Counted from the stretch's first letter, positions 14,475 to 23,834 are shown. The stretch is 64,000 nt of DNA from Kineococcus xinjiangensis (GCF_002934625.1 NZ_PTJD01000004.1:186001-250000); one strand, 5' to 3'. The notes: generated from the letters alone by a model not told the origin. Made by a program: numbers and translations.

Positions 14475-17400
14475 CCGCGGAGGAGCACGCCGACCCGTTC
14501 GGCACGGCCGCCCTGCGCGGGCGCGTCCTCGAGGCGTGGGCTGCCTCCCCGGCCCGGCTGCGGGAGGACGCCAACGCGGAGGAGGACGCCGCGCTCGGCG
14601 GCTACCGCGACCGCCTCGTCGTGGAGCTGGCGCAGAACGCGGCCGACGCGGCGGCGCGCGCGGGCGTGGAGGGCCGGCTGCTGCTGCGCCTCGTCCCGGG
14701 CACCGACGGCGGCCCCGCGACGCTGCTCGCGGCGAACACCGGCGCCCCGCTGGACGCCGCGGGGGTGGAGGGCCTGGCGACGCTGCGGGCCTCCGCCAAG
14801 CGCGACGACGGCACGGCCGTGGTGGGCCGCTTCGGGGTGGGCTTCTCCGCGGTGCTGGCCGTCAGCGACGAGCCCGCCGTCGCGGGGCGCGGCGGCGGGG
14901 TCCGCTTCAGCCGCACCGGCACCCTGGCGCTCCTGGAGGAGCGCTGCCGCACCGCCCCCGGCCTCGCCGCGGAGGTCGCCCGGCGCGGCGCGGACGTGCC
15001 GGTGCTGCGGCTGCCCTTCCCCGTGCCGGCCTCGGACCCGCGGGCCGCCGTCCCCGAGGGCTACGACACGCTCGTCACCCTCCCCCTGCGCGACGCCGCG
15101 GCGGCCGGCCTGGCGCAGGAGCTGCTGGCGGGCGCCGACGACGTGCTGCTGCTCGCGCTGCCTGCGCTGCGGGAGGTCGTCGTGGAGCTGCCCGGCAGGC
15201 CGGCGCGGCGGCTGGCGGACGTGGAGCGGCGCTGGCGGACGCTGCGCCGCTCCGGCAGGCACTCCGCCGAGGAGCTGGCCGGGCGCGGGTCGGAGGACCG
15301 CTCCCGCCCGGCGTGGGAGCTGACGTGGGCCGTGCCGCGGGCCGGGGAGGTCGCGGGGCCGGGGGTGCTGTGCGCGCCGACCCCGACGGACGAGCCGCTG
15401 CCCTGGCCCGCGGTCCTGCTCGCCACGCTGCCCCTGCAGCCGGACCGCAGGCACGTGCTGCCCGGTCCCGCGACGGAGGTGGTGCTGGACGCCGCGGCCC
15501 GCGCGTACGTGGACCTGCTCGTCGAGAGCGCCGCCGATGCGGACGACGCGGCGGGCGACGGCGCGGACGCCGATCCGCTGGACCTGCTCCCCCCGGGGGT
15601 CGCCGCCTCGGCGCTGGACGCGTCCCTGCGGGAGCGGGTGCTGGCGCTGCTGCCGGACGCGCCGGTCCTGCGGGCGGTCGCCGCCGTGGAGGGGGTGCGC
15701 CTGCGGGTGCGGCCGCGGGACGCCGTGGTGCTCGACGGTGCTGCGGGCGACGACCCGGCGGTGCTCGCCGCCCTCGCGCCGGTGCTGCCGACCCTCGTCG
15801 CCGCGCCCCGCCGGCACCTGCCGCTGCTGCGGATGCTGGACGTCGCGCGGACCTCCCTCGCCGACGTGGTGGAGGAGCTGCCCACGGCCGGCACCGCCCC
15901 GGCGCAGTGGCGGCGGCTGTACGCGGCGCTGCGGCACCTCGGCGCCGACCCGTCGGCGCGGGAGGCGCTGGCCGCGCTGCCGGTGCCGCTGGCCGACGGC
16001 CGGGTGGTGCGCGGGCCCCGGGGCCTGGTGCAGCTCGCACCGGGCAGCGGGGTGGGCGAGGACGCGCTCGCGGTGCTGGCCCCCTACGGCCTGCGCGTGG
16101 TGCACCCCGAGGCCGCCGACGAGCTGCTGGAGCGGCTCGGTGCGCGCGCGGGCGGTCCGTGGATGCTGCTGACCGACGAGGCGGTGCGCACCGCGGTGGC
16201 GGACTCCCCCGACGCCGACGACCCCGACGTGCTGGCCGAGGCGGTGCTGGAGCTCGTCGCCGCGCACCTGCCGGACACGGGCGCGGCGTCGGACGCGGCG
16301 CGGGAGGTGGCGCAGCGGCTGCCGTGGCTGGGCGACCTCGCGCTGCCGGACGCCGACGACGAGCTCGCCCCCGCCTCGGCGCTCGTGCTGCCCGGTTCGG
16401 TGGCCGCCAGGGTGCTGGACCCGGCCGAGGTCGCGGAGGTGCACCCGGACCTGCTCGCGGACTGGGGGCCGGCGCCGCTGCTCGCCGTCGGGGTGCTGGC
16501 GGACCTGGGCACGGCCCGCCTGCCCGAGGTCGCCGTCGACGCCGAGGCGCCGGAGGGAGCGGATCCCGAGGTGGAGCTGCCGGCGTGGGAGGAGTACCTG
16601 GAGCACCTGTGCTCGGCCGGTGCGGCCCTGGCCGAGGAGGCCGGAGCCGCGGGCGGGCTGCTGGTGGCCACCGACGTCGTGGCGGTGCGGGACCTGGACC
16701 TCGTCCGCCGGGGGGCGTGGGCGGAGGTGGTGCCCGCCCTGTGCGCGCAGCCGGCCGGGCGCCAGGCGCTGCTGGCCCGCTGGCCGGTGACGAGCGGTAC
16801 CGGTGCGGCGGGCGGGCCGGGGGCGGGCGGGCAGCCGGTGGGGACCGTGCTGGGCCACGCCGCCTGGTGGCTGCGGCACCGCGGGCCGCTGCCGCCGGTC
16901 AGCCGCGCACCGGGGGCCTCGCCCCTGCTGGGCTGGCTGGACCCCGCGCCGGAGTGGGCCGCCGCCCTGGACCCGCAGGTGCGCGTCGCCCTCGGGGTCC
17001 TCGACGAGTTGCCGCACGTGGACCGGGGGGCAGATCCGGAGGCGGTCGCGGCGCTGGTGGTGGCCGCGGCGGATCCCGCCCGCCGGGTGTCCGCTGCGGC
17101 CCTGCTGGCCCTGTGGCGGCTGCTGGCCCGGCACGCCCGCCACCTGGTGTGGGACACGGGATCGGACACCGGATCGAGCACGGGGTCGGCCGGGGCGTCG
17201 GACGGTGGGCCACCGCACCGCCTGCGGGTGCTGGACGGTGCCGGCACGACGGTGGCCGCCGCCGCCGACGTGCTGGTGGCCGACTCCCCGGCGTGGGCGC
17301 AGCGCCACGACCTCGGCCCCTGCGTGCTGGTGCCCGCCGCGGACGCCGAGGCGGTGGCGGACGTGCTCGACGTGGACCTGGCCTCCGAGCGGGCCGCCGG

Positions 17401-17710
17401 GACCGTCGACCGCGCCCCGGCGGTGGCGACGGCGGTGCCCGCGGAGGTGGAGGTGCTGCTGCCGGGGGCGCCGCGGCAGTGGTGGCGGACGGAGGAGCTG
17501 CGGGTGGACGGCGCGCCCGTCGGGTGGTGGAGCGCGCCGACAGGCCCCGGGGAGGCCGCGCTGGTGCACGCCCGCACACCGGCGGGTGCGGCGTGCGGCC
17601 TCGCCCTGGCCGCGGGCCGGTGGGAGCTGCGGCACGACGTCGCGGCGCTGCTCACGGCCCCCGACGCCGCGGCGCGCGCCGCCGTCCTGGCGGGAGCCCT
17701 GCCCGGCTGA
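14471..17710 (+). CDS. Large sacsin-like protein with N-terminal GHKL ATPase domain
   Basis: A protein of about 1079 residues. The N-terminus carries a GHKL (Hsp90/sacsin-type) ATP-binding fold: N-box VELAQNAADA (about residues 53-62), LLAANTGAPLD, and the glycine lid GRFGVGFSAVLAVSD (about 118-132). The rest is alpha/beta-rich with no catalytic motif I know, as in the actinobacterial sacsin N-terminal ATP-binding-like proteins. A chaperone-like role is inferred from the fold only. No ATG, GTG or TTG lies in frame near the expected start. The best candidate is CTG 14471 in a CTGA overlap with the DUF3027 stop, with GAGG about 8 bases upstream; starting further in would remove the N-box. Confidence 0.82.
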   Translation: MTAEEHADPFGTAALRGRVLEAWAASPARLREDANAEEDAALGGYRDRLVVELAQNAADAAARAGVEGRLLLRLVPGTDGGPATLLAANTGAPLDAAGVEGLATLRASAKRDDGTAVVGRFGVGFSAVLAVSDEPAVAGRGGGVRFSRTGTLALLEERCRTAPGLAAEVARRGADVPVLRLPFPVPASDPRAAVPEGYDTLVTLPLRDAAAAGLAQELLAGADDVLLLALPALREVVVELPGRPARRLADVERRWRTLRRSGRHSAEELAGRGSEDRSRPAWELTWAVPRAGEVAGPGVLCAPTPTDEPLPWPAVLLATLPLQPDRRHVLPGPATEVVLDAAARAYVDLLVESAADADDAAGDGADADPLDLLPPGVAASALDASLRERVLALLPDAPVLRAVAAVEGVRLRVRPRDAVVLDGAAGDDPAVLAALAPVLPTLVAAPRRHLPLLRMLDVARTSLADVVEELPTAGTAPAQWRRLYAALRHLGADPSAREALAALPVPLADGRVVRGPRGLVQLAPGSGVGEDALAVLAPYGLRVVHPEAADELLERLGARAGGPWMLLTDEAVRTAVADSPDADDPDVLAEAVLELVAAHLPDTGAASDAAREVAQRLPWLGDLALPDADDELAPASALVLPGSVAARVLDPAEVAEVHPDLLADWGPAPLLAVGVLADLGTARLPEVAVDAEAPEGADPEVELPAWEEYLEHLCSAGAALAEEAGAAGGLLVATDVVAVRDLDLVRRGAWAEVVPALCAQPAGRQALLARWPVTSGTGAAGGPGAGGQPVGTVLGHAAWWLRHRGPLPPVSRAPGASPLLGWLDPAPEWAAALDPQVRVALGVLDELPHVDRGADPEAVAALVVAAADPARRVSAAALLALWRLLARHARHLVWDTGSDTGSSTGSAGASDGGPPHRLRVLDGAGTTVAAAADVLVADSPAWAQRHDLGPCVLVPAADAEAVADVLDVDLASERAAGTVDRAPAVATAVPAEVEVLLPGAPRQWWRTEELRVDGAPVGWWSAPTGPGEAALVHARTPAGAACGLALAAGRWELRHDVAALLTAPDAAARAAVLAGALPG

Positions 17711-17727
17711 GCGCCCGCGGGCGGCAC

Positions 17728-17764
17728 CGGGAGGGTCAGCGGTCAGCGGCGGGAGGGTCAGCGG
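17728..17764. repeat. Two 15-bp direct repeats at the DUF2530 stop
   Basis: CGGGAGGGTCAGCGG at 17728 and 17750, 22 bases apart. The second copy contains the DUF2530 stop codon. Confidence 0.4.
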
Positions 17765-17994
17765 CGGCGGTCGCGGCGGCGCAGGTAGTGCAGGGCGACG
17801 AGCCCGAGGAGGAGTCCCGCGATGCAGGAGCCGAGCCAGCGCCCCTGCCCGCTCTGCCGCGCCTCCGGCACGAGCAGCCCGATGACGAAGAGACCCGTCC
17901 AGATCCCCATGCCCACGAGCACGGCGGCCCGGTCGTCGGTGCGCAGCGGCTCGGGAGGCGGTTTCGCCTCCGACGGACGCAGGAACAGGCGCAC
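17758..17994 (-). CDS. DUF2530 small membrane protein
   Basis: A 78-residue protein of the actinobacterial DUF2530 family. A short cytoplasmic N-terminus (LRPSEAKPPPEPLRTDDR) precedes two hydrophobic segments, about residues 24-42 and 53-70, and a basic RRRDRRR tail. Function is unknown. It starts at GTG 17994, six bases after TACCCT, so its transcript is probably leaderless. It is convergent with the sacsin-like gene and often sits near cold-shock and transporter genes in actinobacteria. Confidence 0.8.
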   Translation of the reverse strand: MRLFLRPSEAKPPPEPLRTDDRAAVLVGMGIWTGLFVIGLLVPEARQSGQGRWLGSCIAGLLLGLVALHYLRRRDRRR

Positions 17995-18000
17995 GGGCCC

Positions 18001-18006
18001 AGGGTA
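18001..18006 (-). promoter_or_regulatory. Candidate leaderless -10 for DUF2530
   Basis: TACCCT on the minus strand ends 6 bases before GTG 17994. Confidence 0.5.
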
Positions 18007-18043
18007 GGCGGGTGCGGGCGCTGCGGCACCCGCCTGCGCGCCG

Positions 18044-20227
18044 CTACGGCTGCGCGCCGAACAGGTCCGCCGCCGCGACGGGGCGGCCGAAGAGCCAGCC
18101 CTGGGCCCGGTCGCAGCCCATCTGCAGCAGCCGCTGCGCCTGCAGCTCCGTCTCCACCCCCTCGGCGGTGACGAGCATGCCGTGGGCGTGGGCGAGGGCG
18201 ATGAGCGCCTCCACGACCGCGTCGGCGCGCCGGCTCGTGCCGAGCGGCGTGACGAACGAGCGGTCGATCTTCAGGAAGCTCAGCGGGAACCGCTGCAGGT
18301 AGGCCAGCGACGAGTAGCCGGTGCCGAAGTCGTCCAGGCCGACGCGGACGCCGGCGCTGCGCAGCTCGTGGAGGCTGGCCCGGGTGGGTGCGCTGAGGTC
18401 GATGAGGGTGCGCTCGGTGACCTCGGCGAGCAGGTGGCTGCCGGCTCCGCTGTTGCGCTGCACGCTGTGGGCGAGCCGGTGCGAGAACGCGGGGTGCTCG
18501 AGGGTGCGCCCGGAGACGTTGACCGAGACCTGCAGGTCGGTGCCGGCGCTGCGCCACTCCTGGAGCTGGTCCAGCGCGGCGTCGAGCACCCAGGAGTCCA
18601 CGTCCACGATCAGGCCGGTGTCCTCGGCCGTGTCGACGAAGGTGGCGGGGCCGAACAGCCCCTCGACGGGGTCCTGCAGCCGCACCAGGCACTCGGCGGC
18701 GACGAGGTGGCGGTCGCGCAGGTCGACGATGGGCTGCCACACCAGGCGCAGGCCGCCGTCGCGCAGCGCCCGGCGCAGGCGCCGCTCGGAGTCGTGGCGG
18801 GTCCGGGCGTCCTCGCGCATCGCCAGGTCGTAGAGGGCGCACCGGTCCCGGCCGGCGGCCTTGGCGCGGTAGAGGGCCATGTCGGCGGAGCGGAGCAGGT
18901 CCTCGGCGCTGCCGCCGGCGGCGACGGCCACCCCGGCGCTCGCGGTGCACACGAGGGGCTCGGGGAGACCCGGGAGCTGGTGGGGGGCGCGGAGGCGGCG
19001 GACGAGGTCGTGCGCGAGCACCTGGGCGAAGTCGGGCCGGTCCACTCCGGGGAGGCAGAGGACGAACTCGTCGCCGCCGAGGCGCGCCAGGGTGGAGCCG
19101 GCCGGCGCGGCCGCGCGCAGCCGCTCGGCGACCCGGCGCAGCAGGGCGTCCCCGGCCTGGTGGCCGAGGCTGTCGTTGACGAGCTTGAAGTTGTCGAGGT
19201 CCAGGAGGACGAGGACGACCGCGCGGGCGGGCCCGGCCTGCTGCAGCGCCTCGGCGAGCCGGGCGTCGAGCAGGGTGCGGTTGGGCAGGCCCGTGAGGCT
19301 GTCGCTGTGGGCGAGCCGGACGAGCTCGCGGGTGTGCGCGTCGTCGTCGGACAGGTCGAGGGCCATCCCCCGCATGGGACCGCGTGCGGGGTCGTGCGCG
19401 GGGTCGTGCGCGGGGTCGTGCCCCGCAGAGGCGTCGCTCCAGCCGAGGAGGGTCCGGACCTCGCCCCCGGCGGTGGTGACGCGGAAGGGGTAGGTGGCGG
19501 ATTCGCGGCCGGGGACGGTGAGGGGGCCGCGGTCGTCGGCGTGGATTGTTTCGGACCAGGTGTCGGCGTCGAGGGCCGCGGTACCGGCGGGCAGGCCGAG
19601 CATCTCCCGCATGGTCTCGTCGAGGCGCACGCGCCCGTCGGGCTGCAGCTCCCAGCTGCCCAGGCCGCCCAGGGAACGGGCGCCGCCGAGGAGCGCGCGG
19701 GTGGCGGTGAGGTCCTGCTCGACGCCGTGGCGGGCCCGGGCCTCGGCGACACGGGCGAGGGCCAGGGTGGCGGCACCGGCGAGCGCCCCGACGAGGGGGC
19801 GGGCGGCCTGGGCGGGCTCGGCCAGCAGCCGGGGGCCGTCCTCGGTGGCGGCGGGGTGGGTCAGGGGCACGACGGCGGTGGCTGCGGGCGCCTCCCGCAG
19901 GAGGGTGCCGGGGGCGGGGGCGCCGGGCCCGGTGGCGGCGAGGACGGCGCAGGTGCCGTCGCGGTCGGGTGCGGCGAGCACGAGCGCGGTCCCGGCGCCG
20001 GCTGCGGAGAGGGCGGCGGCGAGCTCGCGGGCGACGGCGCCCTCGTCGGTGCAGGCGGCGAGGTGGCGCTGCGTGCGCTGCAGGAGGGACCAGGGGTCCG
20101 CGGGCGGGGGCTCGTGCCGGGTGGCGCGCCCGGGCGCCGCGCCGGTGGGCGGGGCCGGCACCAGGGGCGTCCGCCAGTCGGCGCGGCTGTCGCCGCGTTC
20201 CGCCCCCGCTCGTGCTCCGTCGCTCAC
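18044..20227 (-). CDS. GGDEF-EAL cyclic-di-GMP enzyme with N-terminal sensor region
   Basis: A 727-residue soluble protein. A GAF-like region (about 40-200) and a PAS-like region (about 205-300) precede a GGDEF domain (GGDEF at 384-388) and an EAL domain. The EAL signature is ECLVRL rather than EALVR, but the other catalytic residues are present: VNVSGR, EVTERTL, GLDDFGTGYSSL, LKIDRSF and AEGVETE. Both synthesis and hydrolysis of cyclic-di-GMP are therefore possible, unlike the two membrane relatives at 44420 and 46759. A His-Asp-Pro-Ala repeat (HDPAHDPAHDPA) lies just before the GGDEF domain. The GTG start at 20227 follows GAGGGGG by four bases. Confidence 0.92.
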   Translation of the reverse strand: MSDGARAGAERGDSRADWRTPLVPAPPTGAAPGRATRHEPPPADPWSLLQRTQRHLAACTDEGAVARELAAALSAAGAGTALVLAAPDRDGTCAVLAATGPGAPAPGTLLREAPAATAVVPLTHPAATEDGPRLLAEPAQAARPLVGALAGAATLALARVAEARARHGVEQDLTATRALLGGARSLGGLGSWELQPDGRVRLDETMREMLGLPAGTAALDADTWSETIHADDRGPLTVPGRESATYPFRVTTAGGEVRTLLGWSDASAGHDPAHDPAHDPARGPMRGMALDLSDDDAHTRELVRLAHSDSLTGLPNRTLLDARLAEALQQAGPARAVVLVLLDLDNFKLVNDSLGHQAGDALLRRVAERLRAAAPAGSTLARLGGDEFVLCLPGVDRPDFAQVLAHDLVRRLRAPHQLPGLPEPLVCTASAGVAVAAGGSAEDLLRSADMALYRAKAAGRDRCALYDLAMREDARTRHDSERRLRRALRDGGLRLVWQPIVDLRDRHLVAAECLVRLQDPVEGLFGPATFVDTAEDTGLIVDVDSWVLDAALDQLQEWRSAGTDLQVSVNVSGRTLEHPAFSHRLAHSVQRNSGAGSHLLAEVTERTLIDLSAPTRASLHELRSAGVRVGLDDFGTGYSSLAYLQRFPLSFLKIDRSFVTPLGTSRRADAVVEALIALAHAHGMLVTAEGVETELQAQRLLQMGCDRAQGWLFGRPVAAADLFGAQP

Positions 20228-20459
20228 CGGACCCCCTCGTCTCTCACCGTACGTGAGGGACAGTAACCAGTCAGTGAGATGGGTCGATTCGAGCTCCCCG
20301 TTCGGCGCAGTCGACACCTCCGCGGCCTGCCCGGTGGGTGCCGCGCGCTCTGCAAGGATGCGGGCACGCGCAGGCGCGTTCCCGATCCGCCTGCGCCCCG
20401 GCGCGGCCGGGACCGGTGCGCACCCGCCGCCCCCTCCCCCCGTTCCTGGAGGTACCGCC

Positions 20460-21947
20460 GTGCCCGCGACGACCGACGCCGCGCAGCCCACAGCCAGCCG
20501 CTCCACCCTCGACCGCTTCTTCCGCATCTCCGAACGCGGCTCCACGCTGGGCCGGGAGGTCCGCGGCGGCGTCGTCACCTTCTTCGCGATGGCCTACATC
20601 GTGGTGCTCAACCCGCTGATCCTCGGCCTCAGCCCGGACAGCACCGGGGCCTTCCTCGCCGGGGGCAGCGCACCGGACCTGCCGGCGATCGCCGCCGCGA
20701 CGGCCCTGGTCGCCGGGGTGCTGACGATCCTGATGGGCGCCGTCGCCAACTACCCCCTCGCCCTGGCCACCGGCCTCGGCCTCAACGCCTTCGTCGCCTT
20801 CGGGATCGCCACGCTGCCCGGGATGACGTGGGCTGACGCGATGGGCCTGGTGGTGCTGGAGGGCCTCATCATCCTCGTGCTGGTGCTCACCGGCTTCCGC
20901 CGCGCGGTCTTCCACGCCATCCCCGCACAGCTCAAGATCGCCATCAGCGTCGGCATCGGCCTGTTCATCACGATCATCGGCCTCGTCGACGCCGGCATCG
21001 TCCGCACCCCGGAGGGGGCCGCGGTCCCGCTGGAGCTCGGCGTGGGCGGCTCCCTGGCCGGCTGGCCGGTCGTGGTGTTCGTCGCGGGCCTGGCGCTGAT
21101 GACGGCGCTGTTCGTGCGGAAGGTGCGCGGCGCGCTGCTCATCGGCATCGTCGCGGCGACCGCGTTCGCCGTCGTCCTCGAGGCCGTCGCGGACATCGGC
21201 CCGAAGATCGGCGCCGACGGGGCGAGGAACCCCGTCGGCTGGGGCCTCAACGTGCCGGCGCTGCCCGAGAGCATCGCCGCCGTCCCCGACCTGAGCCTGC
21301 TCGGCGAGTTCGACCTGCTGGGGTCCTTCTCCGCGATCGGCGTGACCAGCGTCGTGCTGCTCGTCTTCACGCTCCTGCTGGCGGACTTCTTCGACACGAT
21401 GGGCACGATGGTGGCGATCGGTGCGGAGGCGGAGCTGCTCGACGAGGAGGGCAACCCGCCCGGCTCGCAGCGGATCCTCGTGGTCGACTCCGTGGCGGCC
21501 ATCGCCGGTGGTGCGGCCGGGATCTCCAGCAACACCTCCTACATCGAGTCCGCGGCGGGCGTCGGCGAGGGCGCGCGCACGGGCCTGGCCTCGATCGTGA
21601 CGGGCGTGCTGTTCCTGGCCGCGATGTTCCTGGCGCCGCTGGTGGCGGTCGTCCCCTACGAGGCCGCGACGCCGGCGCTGGTGATCGTCGGGTTCCTGAT
21701 GATGCAGCAGGTCGGGGGCATCGACTGGAAGGACGTGGAGATCGCCCTGCCGGCGTTCCTGACGATCGTGATGATGCCGTTCTCGTACTCGATCAGCGCG
21801 GGCATCGGTGCGGGCTTCGTGTCCTTCGTGCTCATCAAGGTGGTGCGGGGCAGGGCCCGCCAGGTGCACCCGCTCCTGTGGGTGGTCGCGCTGCTCTTCG
21901 TCGCGTACTTCGCGGTCAACCCGATCCGCCAGCTCCTCGGCGGCTGA
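20460..21947 (+). CDS. NCS2 purine permease (AzgA type)
   Basis: A 495-residue membrane transporter of the AzgA-like NCS2 branch (hypoxanthine/guanine/adenine uptake). Typical segments are GVVTFFAMAYIVVLNPLIL near residue 40, TGLGLNAFVAFGI, a DFFDTMGTMVAIG motif near residue 310 and the STSYIES-like SSNTSYIESAAGVG. About 12-14 membrane segments are expected. The GTG start is preceded by GGAGG seven bases upstream. It is divergent from the GGDEF-EAL gene across 232 bases. It probably imports purine bases by proton symport; exact substrate is inference from the family. Confidence 0.92.
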   Translation: MPATTDAAQPTASRSTLDRFFRISERGSTLGREVRGGVVTFFAMAYIVVLNPLILGLSPDSTGAFLAGGSAPDLPAIAAATALVAGVLTILMGAVANYPLALATGLGLNAFVAFGIATLPGMTWADAMGLVVLEGLIILVLVLTGFRRAVFHAIPAQLKIAISVGIGLFITIIGLVDAGIVRTPEGAAVPLELGVGGSLAGWPVVVFVAGLALMTALFVRKVRGALLIGIVAATAFAVVLEAVADIGPKIGADGARNPVGWGLNVPALPESIAAVPDLSLLGEFDLLGSFSAIGVTSVVLLVFTLLLADFFDTMGTMVAIGAEAELLDEEGNPPGSQRILVVDSVAAIAGGAAGISSNTSYIESAAGVGEGARTGLASIVTGVLFLAAMFLAPLVAVVPYEAATPALVIVGFLMMQQVGGIDWKDVEIALPAFLTIVMMPFSYSISAGIGAGFVSFVLIKVVRGRARQVHPLLWVVALLFVAYFAVNPIRQLLGG

Positions 21948-22011
21948 GGCCCTCGCCGCGGCCGGTCGAGGTGGGCTCCGTCCTCCCCCGGCCGGCCGCC
22001 GCCGGGTAGTG

Positions 22012-22026
22012 GTTAGCCTCGCTAAC
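22012..22026. promoter_or_regulatory. Perfect palindrome GTTAGC-CTC-GCTAAC at the marR promoter
   Basis: A 6-bp inverted repeat with 3-base spacer ends 3 bases before the TACCCT hexamer of the MarR gene, where bound protein would block RNA polymerase. It is likely the MarR operator; partial resemblance to a DtxR iron box is also present. Confidence 0.6.
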
Positions 22027-22029
22027 TAT

Positions 22030-22035
22030 TACCCT
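22030..22035 (+). promoter_or_regulatory. Candidate leaderless -10 for the MarR-MFS operon
   Basis: TACCCT ends 6 bases before GTG 22042. Confidence 0.55.
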
Positions 22036-22041
22036 GAGCAG

Positions 22042-22521
22042 GTGATCGCGGACCTGCCGGCAACCCCGTCCGCACCAGCCCCCGGCGAGGCCCCCGTCCC
22101 CCGCGACCCGGCCCACCTCGCGGGCGAGCTGCGCGTCGCGCTCATGCGCAGCACCCGCCGGTTGCGGACCATGAAGAGCGACGACGAGCTCTCCGACGCC
22201 CAGTACTCCGTCCTCGCGCTGCTCGACCGCACCGGCCCGCGCACCCCCGGGGAGCTCGCCGAGGCCGAGCACGTCCAGCCGCCCTCGATGACCCGCACGA
22301 TCGGCTGCCTCGTCGAGCGCGGCCTCGTCGAGCGCAACGCGCACCCCGGCGACCGGCGCCAGCTCCTCGTCGGCCTCACCCCCGCCGGGACCGCGGCCGT
22401 CGCCGAGACCCGCCGGCAGCGCGACGCCTGGCTCGCGACCCGCCTGGCCACCCTCGACCCCGCCGAGCGCGACGCCCTCGCCCGCGCCACCGAGATCCTG
22501 CGGCGGGTGGTCGCCCCGTGA
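22042..22521 (+). CDS. MarR-family transcriptional regulator
   Basis: A 159-residue winged-helix regulator. The core includes LSDAQYSVLALLDRTGPRTPGELAE, the recognition helix VQPPSMTRTIGCLVERGLV and the wing NAHPGDRRQLLVGLT. It is encoded directly before an MFS exporter with a GTGA overlap, the usual arrangement for a repressor of a drug or metabolite efflux pump. A 15-bp palindrome overlaps the promoter region, suggesting autoregulation. The ligand cannot be predicted. Confidence 0.9.
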   Translation: MIADLPATPSAPAPGEAPVPRDPAHLAGELRVALMRSTRRLRTMKSDDELSDAQYSVLALLDRTGPRTPGELAEAEHVQPPSMTRTIGCLVERGLVERNAHPGDRRQLLVGLTPAGTAAVAETRRQRDAWLATRLATLDPAERDALARATEILRRVVAP

Positions 22522-23825
22522 GCTCCACCTTCAGCTCCCTGCAGCACCGGCCCTACCGGCTGTGGGCGAGCGGCGCGATCGTCTCCAACGTCGGCACCTG
22601 GATGCAGCGCGTCGCCCAGGACTGGCTCGTCCTCACCGAGCTCACCGACGAGTCCGGCACCGCCGTCGGCATCACCACCGGCCTGCAGTTCGGGCCGATC
22701 CTGCTGCTCGCGCCCGTCGCCGGCACCCTCGCCGACCGCTTCTCCCGCCGCCGCGTGCTGCTGTGCACCCAGACGGCGATGGCCCTGCTCGGCCTCGGCC
22801 TCGGCGCGCTCGTCCTCTCCGGAGCCGCCCAGCTCTGGCACGTCTACGGCTTCGCCCTGCTGCTCGGCGTCGCCACCGCCATCGACGGGCCGGCGCGCCA
22901 GACGTTCGTCGCCGACCTCGTCCCGCGCGAGGACCTGCCCAACGCGGTCGGCCTCAACAGCGCCTCCTTCAACGCCGCCCGCCTCATCGGGCCCGGGGTG
23001 GCGGGGCTGCTCATCGCCCTGTGGGGCACCGGCCCGGTCTTCCTGCTCAACGCGCTCACCTTCGCCGCGCCCGTCGCGGTGCTGCTGCGGATCCGCCCCC
23101 CGCTGGAGCCGGAACGGCCCGCGCGCGCCACCGGCGAGCCGCCCCCTCCCGGCAGCGGCGGCACGCGGGAGGCGCTGCGCTACCTGCGCACCCGCCCCGA
23201 CCTCCTCGCCGTCCTGACGATCATCGGCGTGGTCGGCACGCTGGGACTGAACTACCAGCTCACCACCGCGCTGATGGCCCGCATCGCCTTCGGGGAGGGC
23301 CCCGAGAAGTACGGCCTGCTGGGCTCGATCATGGCGATCGGCTCGCTGGCCGGGGCGCTGCTCGCCGCCCGCCGCGACCGCCCCCGCCTGCGGCTCGTCG
23401 TGGGCGCCGCCGTGGCCTTCGGCATCAGCGCCACGGTGGCGGCGGTGATGCCGACGTACACGCTGTTCGCCGTGGCCCTGGTGCCCGTCGGGCTGTCCGC
23501 ACTGACCCTCATGACGGCCGCCAACGCCACCATCCAGCTCGGCACGGAGCCGGCGATGCGCGGGCGGGTGATGGGTGTCTACATGGCCCTCTTCCAGGGC
23601 GGCACCGTCGTCGGCGGCCCGCTCGTGGGGTGGATCGGGGAGGTGGTCGGGCCCCGCTGGTCGATCCTCGTGGGCTCGCTGTCCGCGCTGGCCGTCGCGG
23701 CGTTCGCCTCGGCGCTGCTCATCCGCAGGCAGCGCCTCACGGTGCGCTACCGGCTGCGGGACTCCCCGCACCTGCTCGTGGTGCCCGCCGCCGGCCGCGA
23801 CGAGCGGGACACCGCCGCGGCCTGA
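22518..23825 (+). CDS. MFS exporter (DHA3/EntS-like)
   Basis: A 435-residue transporter with about 12 membrane segments and the MFS_3 pattern: FSSLQHRPYRLWASGAIVSN at the start, GTLADRFSRRR as the loop 2-3 motif, and ARQTFVADLVPREDLPNAVG between helices 4 and 5. DHA3 proteins export drugs, macrolides or siderophores. The GTG start overlaps the marR stop (GTGA). Regulation by the adjacent MarR is very likely from the arrangement. The substrate is unknown. Confidence 0.9.
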   Translation: MSSTFSSLQHRPYRLWASGAIVSNVGTWMQRVAQDWLVLTELTDESGTAVGITTGLQFGPILLLAPVAGTLADRFSRRRVLLCTQTAMALLGLGLGALVLSGAAQLWHVYGFALLLGVATAIDGPARQTFVADLVPREDLPNAVGLNSASFNAARLIGPGVAGLLIALWGTGPVFLLNALTFAAPVAVLLRIRPPLEPERPARATGEPPPPGSGGTREALRYLRTRPDLLAVLTIIGVVGTLGLNYQLTTALMARIAFGEGPEKYGLLGSIMAIGSLAGALLAARRDRPRLRLVVGAAVAFGISATVAAVMPTYTLFAVALVPVGLSALTLMTAANATIQLGTEPAMRGRVMGVYMALFQGGTVVGGPLVGWIGEVVGPRWSILVGSLSALAVAAFASALLIRRQRLTVRYRLRDSPHLLVVPAAGRDERDTAAA

Positions 23826-23834
23826 GGCTGCTGG

